Shown piece after piece: positions 1 to 6,302 of a stretch of DNA of 18,836 bases. The DNA is taken from positions 1-18,836 of the forward strand of contig DAOVIH010000013.1 in NCBI GenBank assembly GCA_030673805.1, read 5' to 3'. Source of the stretch: Candidatus Bathyarchaeota archaeon. Lineage in GTDB: Archaea; Thermoproteota; Bathyarchaeia; Bathyarchaeales; Bathycorpusculaceae. Position numbers and translations under genes: made by a program. Under the pieces are notes generated by a model, which saw only the letters and a program-made list of their open reading frames with translations, had not been told where the DNA came from and searched no databases. Each line of letters starts with the position of its first letter. The first letter of the stretch is position 1.

Positions 1-1
1 A

Positions 2-331
2 ACAAAAAGAGGCGTGGCAACTCTAGGCCCGTGGAAACCAGCTCACGTCAGGTACTCAGTGCCACGTGCAGGGCAAATGGGATACCACCAAAGAATCGAA
101 TTTAACAAGCGAATTCTTAAGATCGGAAAAGAAGGCAAAGAAGTTACCGTGAAGGGCGGCTTCATTCGATATGGCCTCTTGGAAGGTCCCTACTTGCTCT
201 TGGAAGGCAGTATACCCGGACCAAAAAAACGCTTAATAAGAATGCGTTATCCTGCGCGGCCGCCAGGAGAAGTTGCTGAAGCACCGCCAAGACTAACGTA
301 CATATCCCTTCGTTCCCCTCAAAGGAAATAA
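2..331 (+). CDS. rpl3: Large ribosomal subunit protein L3 (uL3), C-terminal part
   Basis: This is the C-terminal end of archaeal ribosomal protein L3, a 50S protein that reaches towards the peptidyl-transferase centre and is an early assembly protein. The frame is open to the left edge (T-K-R-G-V-A-T-L before the internal GTG at 14), so the gene starts outside the window and only about 109 residues are seen. Recognisable L3 segments are GPWKPAHVRY, VPRAGQMGYHQR and EFNKRILKIG, followed by the usual basic LIRMRYPARPP stretch. It stops with TAA 12 bases before the L4 start, as expected at the head of an archaeal S10-type operon. The identification is secure from sequence and gene order; the true start cannot be seen. 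Confidence 0.95.
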   Translation, partial: TKRGVATLGPWKPAHVRYSVPRAGQMGYHQRIEFNKRILKIGKEGKEVTVKGGFIRYGLLEGPYLLLEGSIPGPKKRLIRMRYPARPPGEVAEAPPRLTYISLRSPQRK

Positions 332-343
332 TGGTGAAACGCT

Positions 344-1138
344 GTGAACCCTCAAAGAAATGTGCAAGTTCTTAACCTCAAAGGAAAATCTGTAGGGAAA
401 ATCGTGCTTCCTTCAGTTTTTAAAACGGCATTGAGACCAGACGTTGTAAAACGGGCGGTTCTTTCATATCAATCCAAGCGAATTCAACCTCAAGGCCGAG
501 ACCCAATGGCTGGAAAGAAAACCACAGCCGAATCCAGAGGTACGGGTTTGGGGATATCAAGAATGCCAAGGGTAAAAGGTGGCGCTGGAAGGGCTGCCTT
601 CGCCCCAGGAACGGTGGGAGGAAGATCTGCCCATCCACCAACCTCCGATAAGAAAACTGTTAAGCACCTTTCTAAAAAAGAGAAACGGCTAGCCTTGTTT
701 TCGGCTATAGCAGCCACATCTTCCAAGGACGTAGTTTCCTCTCGTGGGCACTCAGTTGAAGACGTTGCAGGACTCCCTTTAGTGGTAGTGAATGATTTTG
801 AAAAGTTGCATAAAACTAAAGACGTTGAGGAAGCTCTGATAGTCTTTGGTCTTCTATCGGATATTTATAGGGTGAGAGAAAGCAGAAGAATTCGGGCAGG
901 TAAGGGCAAACGCCGGGGAAGAAAGATCAAACAATCTGTTGGGCCTCTCATAGTTGTTGGCGAAAATAGAGGATTGGTGGAAGCCGCAAGGAACATTCCT
1001 GGTGTTGATGTTATTCTAGGAAAAAACCTCAATGCTGAACTTTTGGCGCCTGGCACCCATCTTGGGAGGCTAACCTTGTGGACAAGAAGCGCTTTTGAAC
1101 AATTGAACAAACTTACTATTGAAGGAGAAGAATTGTAG
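344..1138 (+). CDS. rpl4: Large ribosomal subunit protein L4 (uL4), archaeal type
   Basis: Encodes ribosomal protein L4 (264 residues, the usual length for archaeal/eukaryotic-type L4), which lines the upper peptide exit tunnel. Family marks are the N-terminal VLNLKGKSVGKIVLPSVF, the RAVLSYQSKRIQPQGRDP segment and the long tunnel loop rich in Gly and Arg (SRGTGLGISRMPRVKGGAGRAAFAP, about residues 64-88). Toward the C-terminus come KGKRRGRKIKQS and LTLWTRSAFEQL. The start is GTG, 12 bases after L3. Its TAG stop overlaps the GTG of the next gene by one base (TAGTG), which suggests coupled translation with L23. Identification is firm. Confidence 0.97.
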   Translation: MNPQRNVQVLNLKGKSVGKIVLPSVFKTALRPDVVKRAVLSYQSKRIQPQGRDPMAGKKTTAESRGTGLGISRMPRVKGGAGRAAFAPGTVGGRSAHPPTSDKKTVKHLSKKEKRLALFSAIAATSSKDVVSSRGHSVEDVAGLPLVVVNDFEKLHKTKDVEEALIVFGLLSDIYRVRESRRIRAGKGKRRGRKIKQSVGPLIVVGENRGLVEAARNIPGVDVILGKNLNAELLAPGTHLGRLTLWTRSAFEQLNKLTIEGEEL

Positions 1139-1398
1139 TGCACCCTCATGATGTAATACTTTGTCCACTTATGACCGAAGCCGCCAGTCTCATGATTGAA
1201 AAAGACAATAAACTCACTCTACTAGTTAACCCAAAAGCACACAAACAAGATGTGAAAAGAGCTGTCGAAAAACTATATGAAGTAACGGTTGACAAGGTAA
1301 ACCTCCTAATTACTCCTCAAGGAGAGAAAAAAGCCTTTGTTAAACTTTGTCCAGACAATAAAGCATCAGATGTAGCCATTAAGCTCGGTATCCTGTAA
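1138..1398 (+). CDS. rpl23: Large ribosomal subunit protein L23 (uL23)
   Basis: Encodes L23 (86 residues), the 50S protein at the tunnel exit that docks the signal recognition particle and other nascent-chain factors. The sequence shows the typical start (DVILCPLMTEAASLMIEKDNKL), the basic KAHKQDVKRAVEKLYEV motif of the family, and VDKVNLLITPQGEKKAFVKL. It begins at a GTG that shares its first base with the L4 stop, so translation is probably coupled. The distance to L2 is 21 bases and includes the L2 ribosome binding site. Length and order match archaeal S10 operons. Confidence 0.97.
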   Translation: MHPHDVILCPLMTEAASLMIEKDNKLTLLVNPKAHKQDVKRAVEKLYEVTVDKVNLLITPQGEKKAFVKLCPDNKASDVAIKLGIL

Positions 1399-1419
1399 AA
1401 CTAAATTGAGGTATGATAG

Positions 1420-2205
1420 ATGGGGAAGAGAATTCGTGTTCAAAGGCGTGGACGTGGTGGTTCCCAGTTTAAGGCGTCAACTCATAAACGAGTAGCTCCT
1501 GCAAGGTACCCGTCTGCATTTACTCCAAAGAAATACTCCGCCACATCGATAGAAGGCGTTATAGTAACTTTTGTGCATGATCCTGGTCGTGGGTCCCCTC
1601 TAGCCTTGATAAAATTTGAAAACGGGGAAGAGTGCTATACGATTGTACCCGAAGGGACTCATGAGGGGCAACAAATCAGGTTGGGTGGAACGGCTCCTAA
1701 TAAAGTGGGTAACATTCTGCCAGCTGGGAAGGTCCCGGAAGGCACTATGGTCTGCAATGTTGAACGTCGTCCAGGTGATGGTGGTAAGATAGCAAGATCT
1801 TCAGGTGCTTACATAATGGTTGTAGCGCACACGCCGCAAGGCACTATGATTAAACTTCCATCAGGGCAAACCCGTTACATCCATGATCATTGTATGGCAA
1901 CCATCGGTCTGGTGTCTGGTGCCGGAAGGACCGAAAAACCGTTCCTGAAGGCAGGTGCAAAATTCCATCTAATGAAATCTAAGGGACACAAATATCCGAG
2001 AACTAGTGGAAGAGCCATGATTGCCGCTGTGCACCCCTATGGTAGTAGCGCTAAAAGCGCACGGAAAGGAACAACAACTTCTCATGGTGCACCACCTGGA
2101 CAAAAAGTCGGTTTGATAGCTGCTAGAGGTACAGGAAGGAAAAAAAGGAAAGAGAGACTGACAAAACGAGAGCAGAAGATTTATAGCACGAAAAAACGCG
2201 GTTAA
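1420..2205 (+). CDS. rpl2: Large ribosomal subunit protein L2 (uL2)
   Basis: Encodes L2 (261 residues), a 50S core protein needed for subunit joining and peptidyl-transferase activity. The archaeal N-terminus MGKRIRVQRRGRGG, the FVHDPGRGSPLALIKFENG block, the SGAYIMVVAH segment and the C-terminal VHPYGSSAKSARKGTTTSHGAPPGQKVG region are all present. The peptidyl-transferase-associated histidine is expected in the late VHP region. The ATG at 1420 is preceded by TGAGGT at 1407-1412, a good Shine-Dalgarno with 7-base spacing, which decides this start. The protein ends in a Lys/Arg-rich tail. S19 follows after 11 bases. Confidence 0.97.
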   Translation: MGKRIRVQRRGRGGSQFKASTHKRVAPARYPSAFTPKKYSATSIEGVIVTFVHDPGRGSPLALIKFENGEECYTIVPEGTHEGQQIRLGGTAPNKVGNILPAGKVPEGTMVCNVERRPGDGGKIARSSGAYIMVVAHTPQGTMIKLPSGQTRYIHDHCMATIGLVSGAGRTEKPFLKAGAKFHLMKSKGHKYPRTSGRAMIAAVHPYGSSAKSARKGTTTSHGAPPGQKVGLIAARGTGRKKRKERLTKREQKIYSTKKRG

Positions 2206-2216
2206 GGTGAGAAAAA

Positions 2217-2621
2217 ATGCCGAAGGAATTCAAATATCGTGGATATGATCTTGCAAACCTTCAAGGCATGTCCATGGACGAGTTCATTGATTTGCTTCCT
2301 GCAAGACAAAGGAGAAGCCTCCAAAGAGGCTTAACACCTGAACAAAGAATACTTTTAGAGAAGACAAGAACTGCCAAGGAATCCGTTGAGAACGGGGCCA
2401 CGGTCACCGTAAAAACTCATGTGCGCGACATGATCATCCTGCCTGAGATGGTGGGAATCACGATTAACGTTCATAACGGCAAAGAATTTCTCCCAGTTGT
2501 GGTAAAGCCCGAGATGATTGGACACTATTTGGGTGAGTTTGCTATAACAAACAAGATTGTTAGGCATGGTACACCTGGAATTGGTGCATCCCGCTCGTCG
2601 ATGTATGTGCCTCTGAAGTAG
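2217..2621 (+). CDS. rps19: Small ribosomal subunit protein S19 (uS19)
   Basis: Encodes S19 (134 residues), a 30S head protein that contacts S13 and the A-site tRNA region. Family marks are KEFKYRGYDLANLQ, the eukaryote/archaeal-type helix MDEFIDLLPARQRRSLQRGL, and the core THVRDMIILPEMVG, VHNGKEFLPVVVKPEMIGHYLGEFA and the end GASRSSMYVPLK. The start is preceded by AAGGTGAG at 2205-2212, which overlaps the end of L2. It is the last gene of the ribosomal cluster here: instead of L22 and S3, a terminator hairpin and a convergent gene follow. That ending is unusual for archaea. Confidence 0.97.
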   Translation: MPKEFKYRGYDLANLQGMSMDEFIDLLPARQRRSLQRGLTPEQRILLEKTRTAKESVENGATVTVKTHVRDMIILPEMVGITINVHNGKEFLPVVVKPEMIGHYLGEFAITNKIVRHGTPGIGASRSSMYVPLK

Positions 2622-2638
2622 TTTTTCATTAGGTTTCT

Positions 2639-2670
2639 TAGCACTGAACTAAGTGCTATACTCTTTTTCA
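2639..2670 (+). terminator. Hairpin terminator closing the ribosomal operon
   Basis: A perfect 7-base stem TAGCACT (2639-2645) / AGTGCTA (2652-2658) with loop GAACTA is followed by a T-rich run (CTCTTTTT). It lies 17 bases after the S19 stop and also covers the stop codon of the convergent gene on the other strand. A T-rich tract would suffice for archaeal RNA polymerase; the hairpin is additional. Its function as a terminator is inferred. Confidence 0.55.
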
Positions 2671-3074
2671 GGAGACCTCTTGCCCCCTGTTTTTAGCTGT
2701 GGTATTTGGGGCAACGGTACAGACGGTGGAATATTCAGGATCCTAGATATGAGAATTGATTCTACAAAAACAACATTTGATATTGACTGCATTACACGTT
2801 GTGGCGGCGGTTTCTTCTCTTCATGTTCTTTTAGGATCCTTTCGATTTCGCTCTTTTCCCCACTAACATGCGCTTTTCCCTTAAGACTTATTTGTGCTAT
2901 TGAGGGGTTGTAGACAATTGTAAACACAAATGGGACCTCTAAGCATCCCTCGTTCTTCTTAGTCATGTTTACTAAATTGATGTTGGTGCTTATCTGAATA
3001 GGTGGCAACGGTTTTCCGGCATTCCAGAATCTTTCAGCAGAAATATTTGTTATACCTATATTAACCCTGATCAT
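2649..3074 (-). CDS. Unrecognised conserved-looking protein downstream of S27ae
   Basis: Encodes a 141-residue soluble protein that I do not recognise with confidence. It has a beta-rich N-terminal half (MIRVNIGITNISAERFW ... IQISTNINL ... FVFTIVYNPSIAQISLKGKAHVSG), a short charged helix (EIERILKEHEEKKPP) and a helix followed by a proline-rich end (ILISRILNIPPSVPLPQIP). This layout resembles small archaeal SecB-like chaperone-fold proteins, which is only a guess. I place the start at the ATG at 3074 because AGGTG lies 7 bases upstream of it. A longer open frame to 3215 would run into S27ae and looks spurious. It is last in the rpo7-S24e-S27ae operon, 43 bases after S27ae, where many archaea carry the Kae1-Bud32 gene, so a link to translation is possible. 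Confidence 0.7.
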   Translation of the reverse strand: MIRVNIGITNISAERFWNAGKPLPPIQISTNINLVNMTKKNEGCLEVPFVFTIVYNPSIAQISLKGKAHVSGEKSEIERILKEHEEKKPPPQRVMQSISNVVFVESILISRILNIPPSVPLPQIPQLKTGGKRSPEKEYST

Positions 3075-3117
3075 AACGAAGCACCTAGAAACTCGAATAA
3101 CGCAAAGATTGACATAT

Positions 3118-3333
3118 TTATCCGGAAACTCGTTTGTAGCGTGTGAATCCACAGTGGCCACACGTGTATCTGTTTCTATGATCTGCCATGAAATACCCCG
3201 GGCCGCACCTCTCACATAAGGGCCTCAATCTTGAGGCTTGATCACCTTCAATCTTGTACAATGTATGGATGCCTTTCTCTTTCTTACTTGTTCCCTCACT
3301 CTTCCCATTTTTCCCAGATTCATTTTCCGGCAT
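3118..3333 (-). CDS. rps27ae: Small ribosomal subunit protein S27ae (eS31)
   Basis: Encodes the archaeal/eukaryotic ribosomal protein S27ae (71 residues), the zinc-ribbon protein that in eukaryotes is made as a ubiquitin fusion (eS31). No ubiquitin is attached here. The zinc ligands are C40, C43, C58 and C61 in CERCGPGYFMADHRNRYTCGHCG. About 20 polar N-terminal residues (NESGKNGKSEGTSKKEK) form a disordered tail longer than the core needs. The start ATG lies inside the end of S24e, a 14-base overlap in another frame, with AAAGGAA upstream as a likely ribosome binding site. S24e-S27ae pairing is a conserved archaeal arrangement. Confidence 0.95.
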   Translation of the reverse strand: MPENESGKNGKSEGTSKKEKGIHTLYKIEGDQASRLRPLCERCGPGYFMADHRNRYTCGHCGFTRYKRVSG

Positions 3334-3643
3334 TCTGTTCCTTTTCCTCTTTTGGTTTTTCTAGTGGTGTGTTTCTCTGAATTATAAATTCCGGCTCAAC
3401 AAGTTTTGCTTGCACTGAATTTTCATAAACATTAGCAGCTCCTACTGTAACTTTCCTTCCCGTCATAGTTTTCATTCTCTTTATAAAAACCAATTCTTCT
3501 AGTACCTTCAAGTTAGTGGCGAGAACTCTTCTAACTTCTAGTCTTGGTGGGGTTGCTTCCAATTCCGGACTCTCTACTTCAAAATGCACTTCCTTACGCT
3601 TTAGGAGGGGATTTTCACTCTTTGATACTATTCTGGTTTTCAT
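3320..3643 (-). CDS. rps24e: Small ribosomal subunit protein S24e (eS24)
   Basis: Encodes ribosomal protein S24e (107 residues), a 30S protein shared by archaea and eukaryotes. The start MKTRIVSKSENPLLKRKEVHFEV is diagnostic, followed by the helix and loop VRRVLATNLKVLEELVFIKRMKTMTGRKVTVGAANVYEN. The C-terminus is a charged tail (EKPKEEKEQNAGK). I chose the ATG at 3643 because family members begin M-x-x-x-I-x-S-x-x-E-N-P, and because GTGAG sits 4 bases upstream as a ribosome binding site. A GTG at 3652 would add three residues. The gene overlaps S27ae by 14 bases and follows the dephospho-CoA kinase after about 55 bases. Confidence 0.95.
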   Translation of the reverse strand: MKTRIVSKSENPLLKRKEVHFEVESPELEATPPRLEVRRVLATNLKVLEELVFIKRMKTMTGRKVTVGAANVYENSVQAKLVEPEFIIQRNTPLEKPKEEKEQNAGK

Positions 3644-3698
3644 AAATCTCACTGGTTTAGGGTGTTCTCATGATGCAATCTCTTCTTATTTAGCTTTT

Positions 3699-4220
3699 CT
3701 AGCTTTTTTTCATTTCTTCTAAAACTTCATTAACTTCTGCTTTTTTCTCTTCTGTAACTCTCACTACGACAATGCCTTTGTAAGGTTGGCCATAAACTAC
3801 AAATGAGTCGTTTGGTGCGTATGCAACTGCAATAAGTGTTAACAGATCCTCTTCTCCGTTTACGATTATCTGGGTGGGGGTCCCCCCTTCTAATGCTCTC
3901 TTGATTGTAGACACTGCTTCTTCCGTTATTGTTCCTTTAGGATTGTTAATGTAAATAACACTCTCTACCTCGAATAGTCTTTGCTTGATCTTTTTTCTCA
4001 AGCTCTTATTGTCAACAATGGATAACTGAGGATTGATATTGTTTGCATGTAGACTTCGTGAAACAACGTCTCCAACTGAAATTATTCTCGTAGGCTTTTC
4101 CTTTCTGATTAATTTTTCAAATCTATCCGTGGTTGATGAAACCGACCCTGGGATCAGGGTTCCAAAAGGCTTCTCAAGTTTTTCACGCATTTTCGGTGTG
4201 ATACTATAAACGATCACCAT
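3699..4220 (-). CDS. GTP-dependent dephospho-CoA kinase (DUF359 family)
   Basis: Encodes a 173-residue protein of the former DUF359 family, shown in Thermococcus to phosphorylate dephospho-CoA with GTP. That is the last step of archaeal coenzyme A synthesis and is unrelated to bacterial CoaE. Recognisable blocks are the N-terminal KLEKPFGTLIPG (15-25), ISVGDVVSRSL (47-57), LSIVDNKSLR (66-75), NNPKGTIT (92-99), NGEEDLLTLIAVAYAP (121-136) and VYGQPYKGIVVV (142-153). The acidic residues in VGD, VDN and GEED are those expected to bind metal and nucleotide. The ATG at 4220 has AAGGA four bases upstream. The gene sits between spt4 and S24e, its usual place in archaeal genomes. Confidence 0.92.
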   Translation of the reverse strand: MVIVYSITPKMREKLEKPFGTLIPGSVSSTTDRFEKLIRKEKPTRIISVGDVVSRSLHANNINPQLSIVDNKSLRKKIKQRLFEVESVIYINNPKGTITEEAVSTIKRALEGGTPTQIIVNGEEDLLTLIAVAYAPNDSFVVYGQPYKGIVVVRVTEEKKAEVNEVLEEMKKS

Positions 4221-4305
4221 TTTTCCTTCAACTTCAATACGAGAATTCTCTTTTTAGCCTTCCATGAAAGCCAGTGCAAACAATAGGATGAGGGGCGAGT
4301 TTGCC

Positions 4306-4494
4306 TTATCTAACCTTGAGTGCGTAGCGTCCCTTTTCGGTTATTTCCATCGTTTTTGCAATAGCTGATCCTTTTGGGTCAAACATAATTACCAACCCGC
4401 CGAAATCGTCACTCAAATTAGTCGATTTGCATCTTGGGCATATGTTCCCCTTGGTAGTTATGGTATGACATTGTGTACACGCCTTTTTGTTCAC
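4306..4494 (-). CDS. spt4: Transcription elongation factor Spt4 (RNA polymerase subunit E'')
   Basis: Encodes archaeal Spt4 (62 residues), a small zinc protein that binds the NGN domain of Spt5 and clamps RNA polymerase for processive elongation. Zinc ligands are C6, C9, C19 and C22 (CTQCHTITTKGNICPRC). The C-terminal VIMFDPKGSAIAKTMEITEKGRYALKVR is typical. The start is GTG. Its Shine-Dalgarno AGGTGA contains the TGA stop of rpo7, so the two genes are almost certainly translationally coupled. The rpo7-spt4 pair is conserved across archaea. Confidence 0.95.
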   Translation of the reverse strand: MNKKACTQCHTITTKGNICPRCKSTNLSDDFGGLVIMFDPKGSAIAKTMEITEKGRYALKVR

Positions 4495-4498
4495 TCAA

Positions 4499-5077
4499 TC
4501 ACCTGCTTTTCATCACTTTTTCAGTTTCTGTTGTCTTTGTCGTGTTTTTCTTGATCCACTCAAGTTTTCCTAGAAAAGGTTGCCTAGCTGTTACACCTAT
4601 TTTCCCTGAACTACCCGCACGACCCAACGAAACTGCGGTAACTCTGACACGAACTTTGTCGCCGTTTGTCAATTTTCGTTTGGTTTCTTTTCCTAACAGG
4701 ACTCCTTGACGCTCGTCGTAGGAGATGTAGTCGTCCATTAGTTGCGAAACGTGTAATAAGGCATCCACTGGTCCTATGCGTAGAAAAGCTCCAAAATCCG
4801 CGATTTCGACAACGTCTCCTTCTACAATCTCTTGGATCACTGGATAAAACGTTAACAATGAAAACATCACTTTGTGATAAGTGGCTCCGTCACCAGGAAT
4901 TATTTTACCAATGGGGTTCACCTTGACATCTATTGCAGCTATGACGTATCCTAGTTCTTCGTCTACAATCCCTTCGTATTTTTTCTTTACCTGTTGGCGT
5001 CCCACTGCCTCTAGAGGCTCACCAAAGTTTTTAGGTGGAATGCGGATTGTGTCCTGTAAAGTCACACGCTTAAACAT
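4499..5077 (-). CDS. rpoE1: DNA-directed RNA polymerase subunit Rpo7 (E', Rpb7 homologue)
   Basis: Encodes the 192-residue stalk subunit of archaeal RNA polymerase, homologous to eukaryotic Rpb7, which pairs with Rpo4 and binds emerging RNA. The N-terminal tip domain (MFKRVTLQDTIRIPPKNFG, YEGIVDEELGYVIAAIDV, GDGATYHKVMFSLLTFYPVIQEIVEG) is followed by an S1 RNA-binding domain (about 80-165). The S1 domain includes IADFGAFLRIGPVDALLHVSQLMDDYISYD and KVRVRVTAVSL. The C-terminal 25 residues are Lys/Thr-rich and longer than strictly needed. The ATG lies 3 bases after the stop of the PIN-domain gene (TGA ATT ATG), so it is in one operon with it and with spt4. Confidence 0.96.
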   Translation of the reverse strand: MFKRVTLQDTIRIPPKNFGEPLEAVGRQQVKKKYEGIVDEELGYVIAAIDVKVNPIGKIIPGDGATYHKVMFSLLTFYPVIQEIVEGDVVEIADFGAFLRIGPVDALLHVSQLMDDYISYDERQGVLLGKETKRKLTNGDKVRVRVTAVSLGRAGSSGKIGVTARQPFLGKLEWIKKNTTKTTETEKVMKSR

Positions 5078-5080
5078 AAT

Positions 5081-5503
5081 TCATACCATTCCGTCAACTT
5101 CGAGACGCGATTTTTGTCTCACATAGATTACTGGCACACTTATATCTCTTAGCCTCTTCCTTAGTTGTTTGTCATTTGTAAATACTGGTGTATTCAACTC
5201 TTTTGCGATCTTAACTATTAGATCATCAGTAGGAACAGGTGGACTTTCGATGATATTAATATATTTGAGGTTTTCAGAGAATCTCAACGCGTATAAAGCG
5301 TCTTTCCGCATTTTGGGTCCCCCAGCACTGGCGAGGCTCTCTAGTTCCCGCTTTACTGGTGAAATCAGAATTAGCTTAATCTTCCTCTCGAACAGTCTTT
5401 CTAGCTCTGAAAAGACGTCTATTTTGAATTGCAGAGGAACAAAAAAAGCGTTGGTATCTAGAATAATGTTCAATCCTTCATTGAGCTTTTGTCTGTCTGT
5501 CAT
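5081..5503 (-). CDS. Fcf1-like PIN-domain ribonuclease
   Basis: Encodes a 140-residue single-domain PIN protein of the archaeal Fcf1/Utp24-like group. PIN proteins are Mg/Mn-dependent RNases, and eukaryotic Fcf1 cuts pre-18S rRNA. The acidic residues expected in the active site are visible: D16 in ILDTNAFF, E53 in VKRELESLA, D93/D94 in VPTDDLIVKIA and D111 in VFTNDKQLRKRL. No antitoxin gene adjoins it. It leads the operon with rpo7, spt4, dephospho-CoA kinase and S24e/S27ae, which fits a role in rRNA processing rather than a VapC toxin. A T/A-rich promoter lies just upstream. The family call is firm; the rRNA role is inferred from context. Confidence 0.88.
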   Translation of the reverse strand: MTDRQKLNEGLNIILDTNAFFVPLQFKIDVFSELERLFERKIKLILISPVKRELESLASAGGPKMRKDALYALRFSENLKYINIIESPPVPTDDLIVKIAKELNTPVFTNDKQLRKRLRDISVPVIYVRQKSRLEVDGMV

Positions 5504-5843
5504 TCAGGTCCCTTTATGCTAAGGATTCTAAAATAAAAAATTTTGCTTCATGAACTTCCCAGAAACGAATTAGGACTTTGAGTGACTGTAGCTGTGTGTT
5601 CTTTTTCCATGGCAATATTTCTCTCTGACATTCACAATAAGTGGCGTATTTGTTAGCTTTTAATGACGAATTATCGGGCTAATCTACCGAAAATCTGTTC
5701 CTCTTTGTTACATGACAAACTTGTTGGCGACGAAAAACGTCTCAGCGAATTTATGGGAGTGGGAATTGCGATTAATATTAAGTATTACTTCAGATTAATT
5801 ATTTGTGAACTGAGAAAATGAGAATAGGCTTTGGTGGAAAGTC
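5504..5843. other. 340-base divergent intergenic region
   Basis: This stretch lies between the - strand PIN operon and the + strand Nudix gene. It holds a minus-strand TATA-like element (5530-5540) and, for the Nudix gene, an AT-rich candidate box GATTAATTAT (5793-5802) followed by GGTGG (5833-5837) as ribosome binding site. I found no open frame of credible coding character, no tRNA and no paired C/D box motifs in the middle (about 5560-5780). I see nothing else I can name. Confidence 0.5.
5530..5540 (-). promoter_or_regulatory. TATA-like promoter of the PIN-rpo7-spt4-S24e-S27ae operon
   Basis: Reading on the minus strand, TTTTTTATTTT (centre about 5535) lies about 32 bases before the ATG at 5503. 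That puts the expected start of transcription near 5509 and gives a very short leader. No strong Shine-Dalgarno precedes the ATG, which fits a nearly leaderless transcript. Position and composition are the only evidence. Confidence 0.45.
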
Positions 5844-6278
5844 GTGTTGAATGAGAAGTCTTGTGGTGCTGTCGTATTTATGAAAAAGGGTAACGTACTT
5901 TATCTTCTTTTGCGTTATGGGGCTGGCCACTGGGATTTTGTGAAGGGGAACATGGAGTTAAATGAACACGAACGAGACACAGTTCTACGCGAGCTTGAAG
6001 AGGAAACTGGTATAGTTGACGCTCATTTCATTGAAAGCTTCAGAGAGAAAATATGCTATTTCTACAGAAGGCAAGGAACTACTGTTCGCAAAGAAGTCGT
6101 TTTTTTCCTAATTCAGAGCAACGAGGCAGAAATCAAATTGTCTTGTGAACATATTGGGTATGACTGGTTGGATTATCAGAAAGCTAGAGGAAAACTCACT
6201 TTCAGAAATGCAAAAGAAGTTTTGTGGAAAGCAAATGAATTATTAAAAACACGGGGAACAATACCAAAATCGGGATAA
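5844..6278 (+). CDS. Nudix hydrolase, likely bis(5'-nucleosyl)-tetraphosphatase
   Basis: Encodes a 144-residue Nudix protein. The Nudix box is perfect, G-x5-E-x7-R-E-L-x-E-E-x-G-I, from G35 to I57 (key residues E41, R49, E50, E53, E54). The flanking SCGAVVF start, the LLRYGAGHWDFVKG block and the WLDYQKARGKLTF end match the asymmetric Ap4A hydrolase branch, which splits diadenosine tetraphosphate to ATP and AMP. Start codon GTG at 5844 is chosen because GGTGG lies 6 bases upstream; an in-frame TTG follows directly. The gene stands alone, with a T7 run just after the stop. The fold is certain; the exact substrate is inferred. Confidence 0.88.
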   Translation: MLNEKSCGAVVFMKKGNVLYLLLRYGAGHWDFVKGNMELNEHERDTVLRELEEETGIVDAHFIESFREKICYFYRRQGTTVRKEVVFFLIQSNEAEIKLSCEHIGYDWLDYQKARGKLTFRNAKEVLWKANELLKTRGTIPKSG

Positions 6279-6280
6279 AG

Positions 6281-6294
6281 TTTTTTTAGTTTTT
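6281..6294 (+). terminator. T-tract terminator after the Nudix gene
   Basis: Two T runs (T7 at 6281-6287 and T5 at 6290-6294) begin three bases after the Nudix stop codon. Archaeal RNA polymerase terminates at such T-rich tracts without a hairpin. The convergent aIF2-gamma gene ends at 6303, so this is the boundary between the two transcripts. Confidence 0.6.
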
Positions 6295-6302
6295 GGCGAC
6301 TA

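Noticed and set aside
2653..2913. 86-residue plus-strand frame after S19
   Set aside because: It is a shadow of the unknown minus-strand gene and starts inside the terminator hairpin.
3075..3215. Extension of the unknown 141-residue protein by 47 residues
   Set aside because: It overlaps S27ae in another frame, and a good ribosome binding site supports the internal ATG at 3074.
5081..5503. VapC-type toxin reading of the PIN protein
   Set aside because: There is no adjacent antitoxin gene, and the rpo7-spt4 operon context is that of the Fcf1-like family.
5600..5700. Possible C/D box RNA (ATGACGA and CTGA motifs)
   Set aside because: The motifs are in the wrong order and no paired C'/D' boxes or terminal stem were found.
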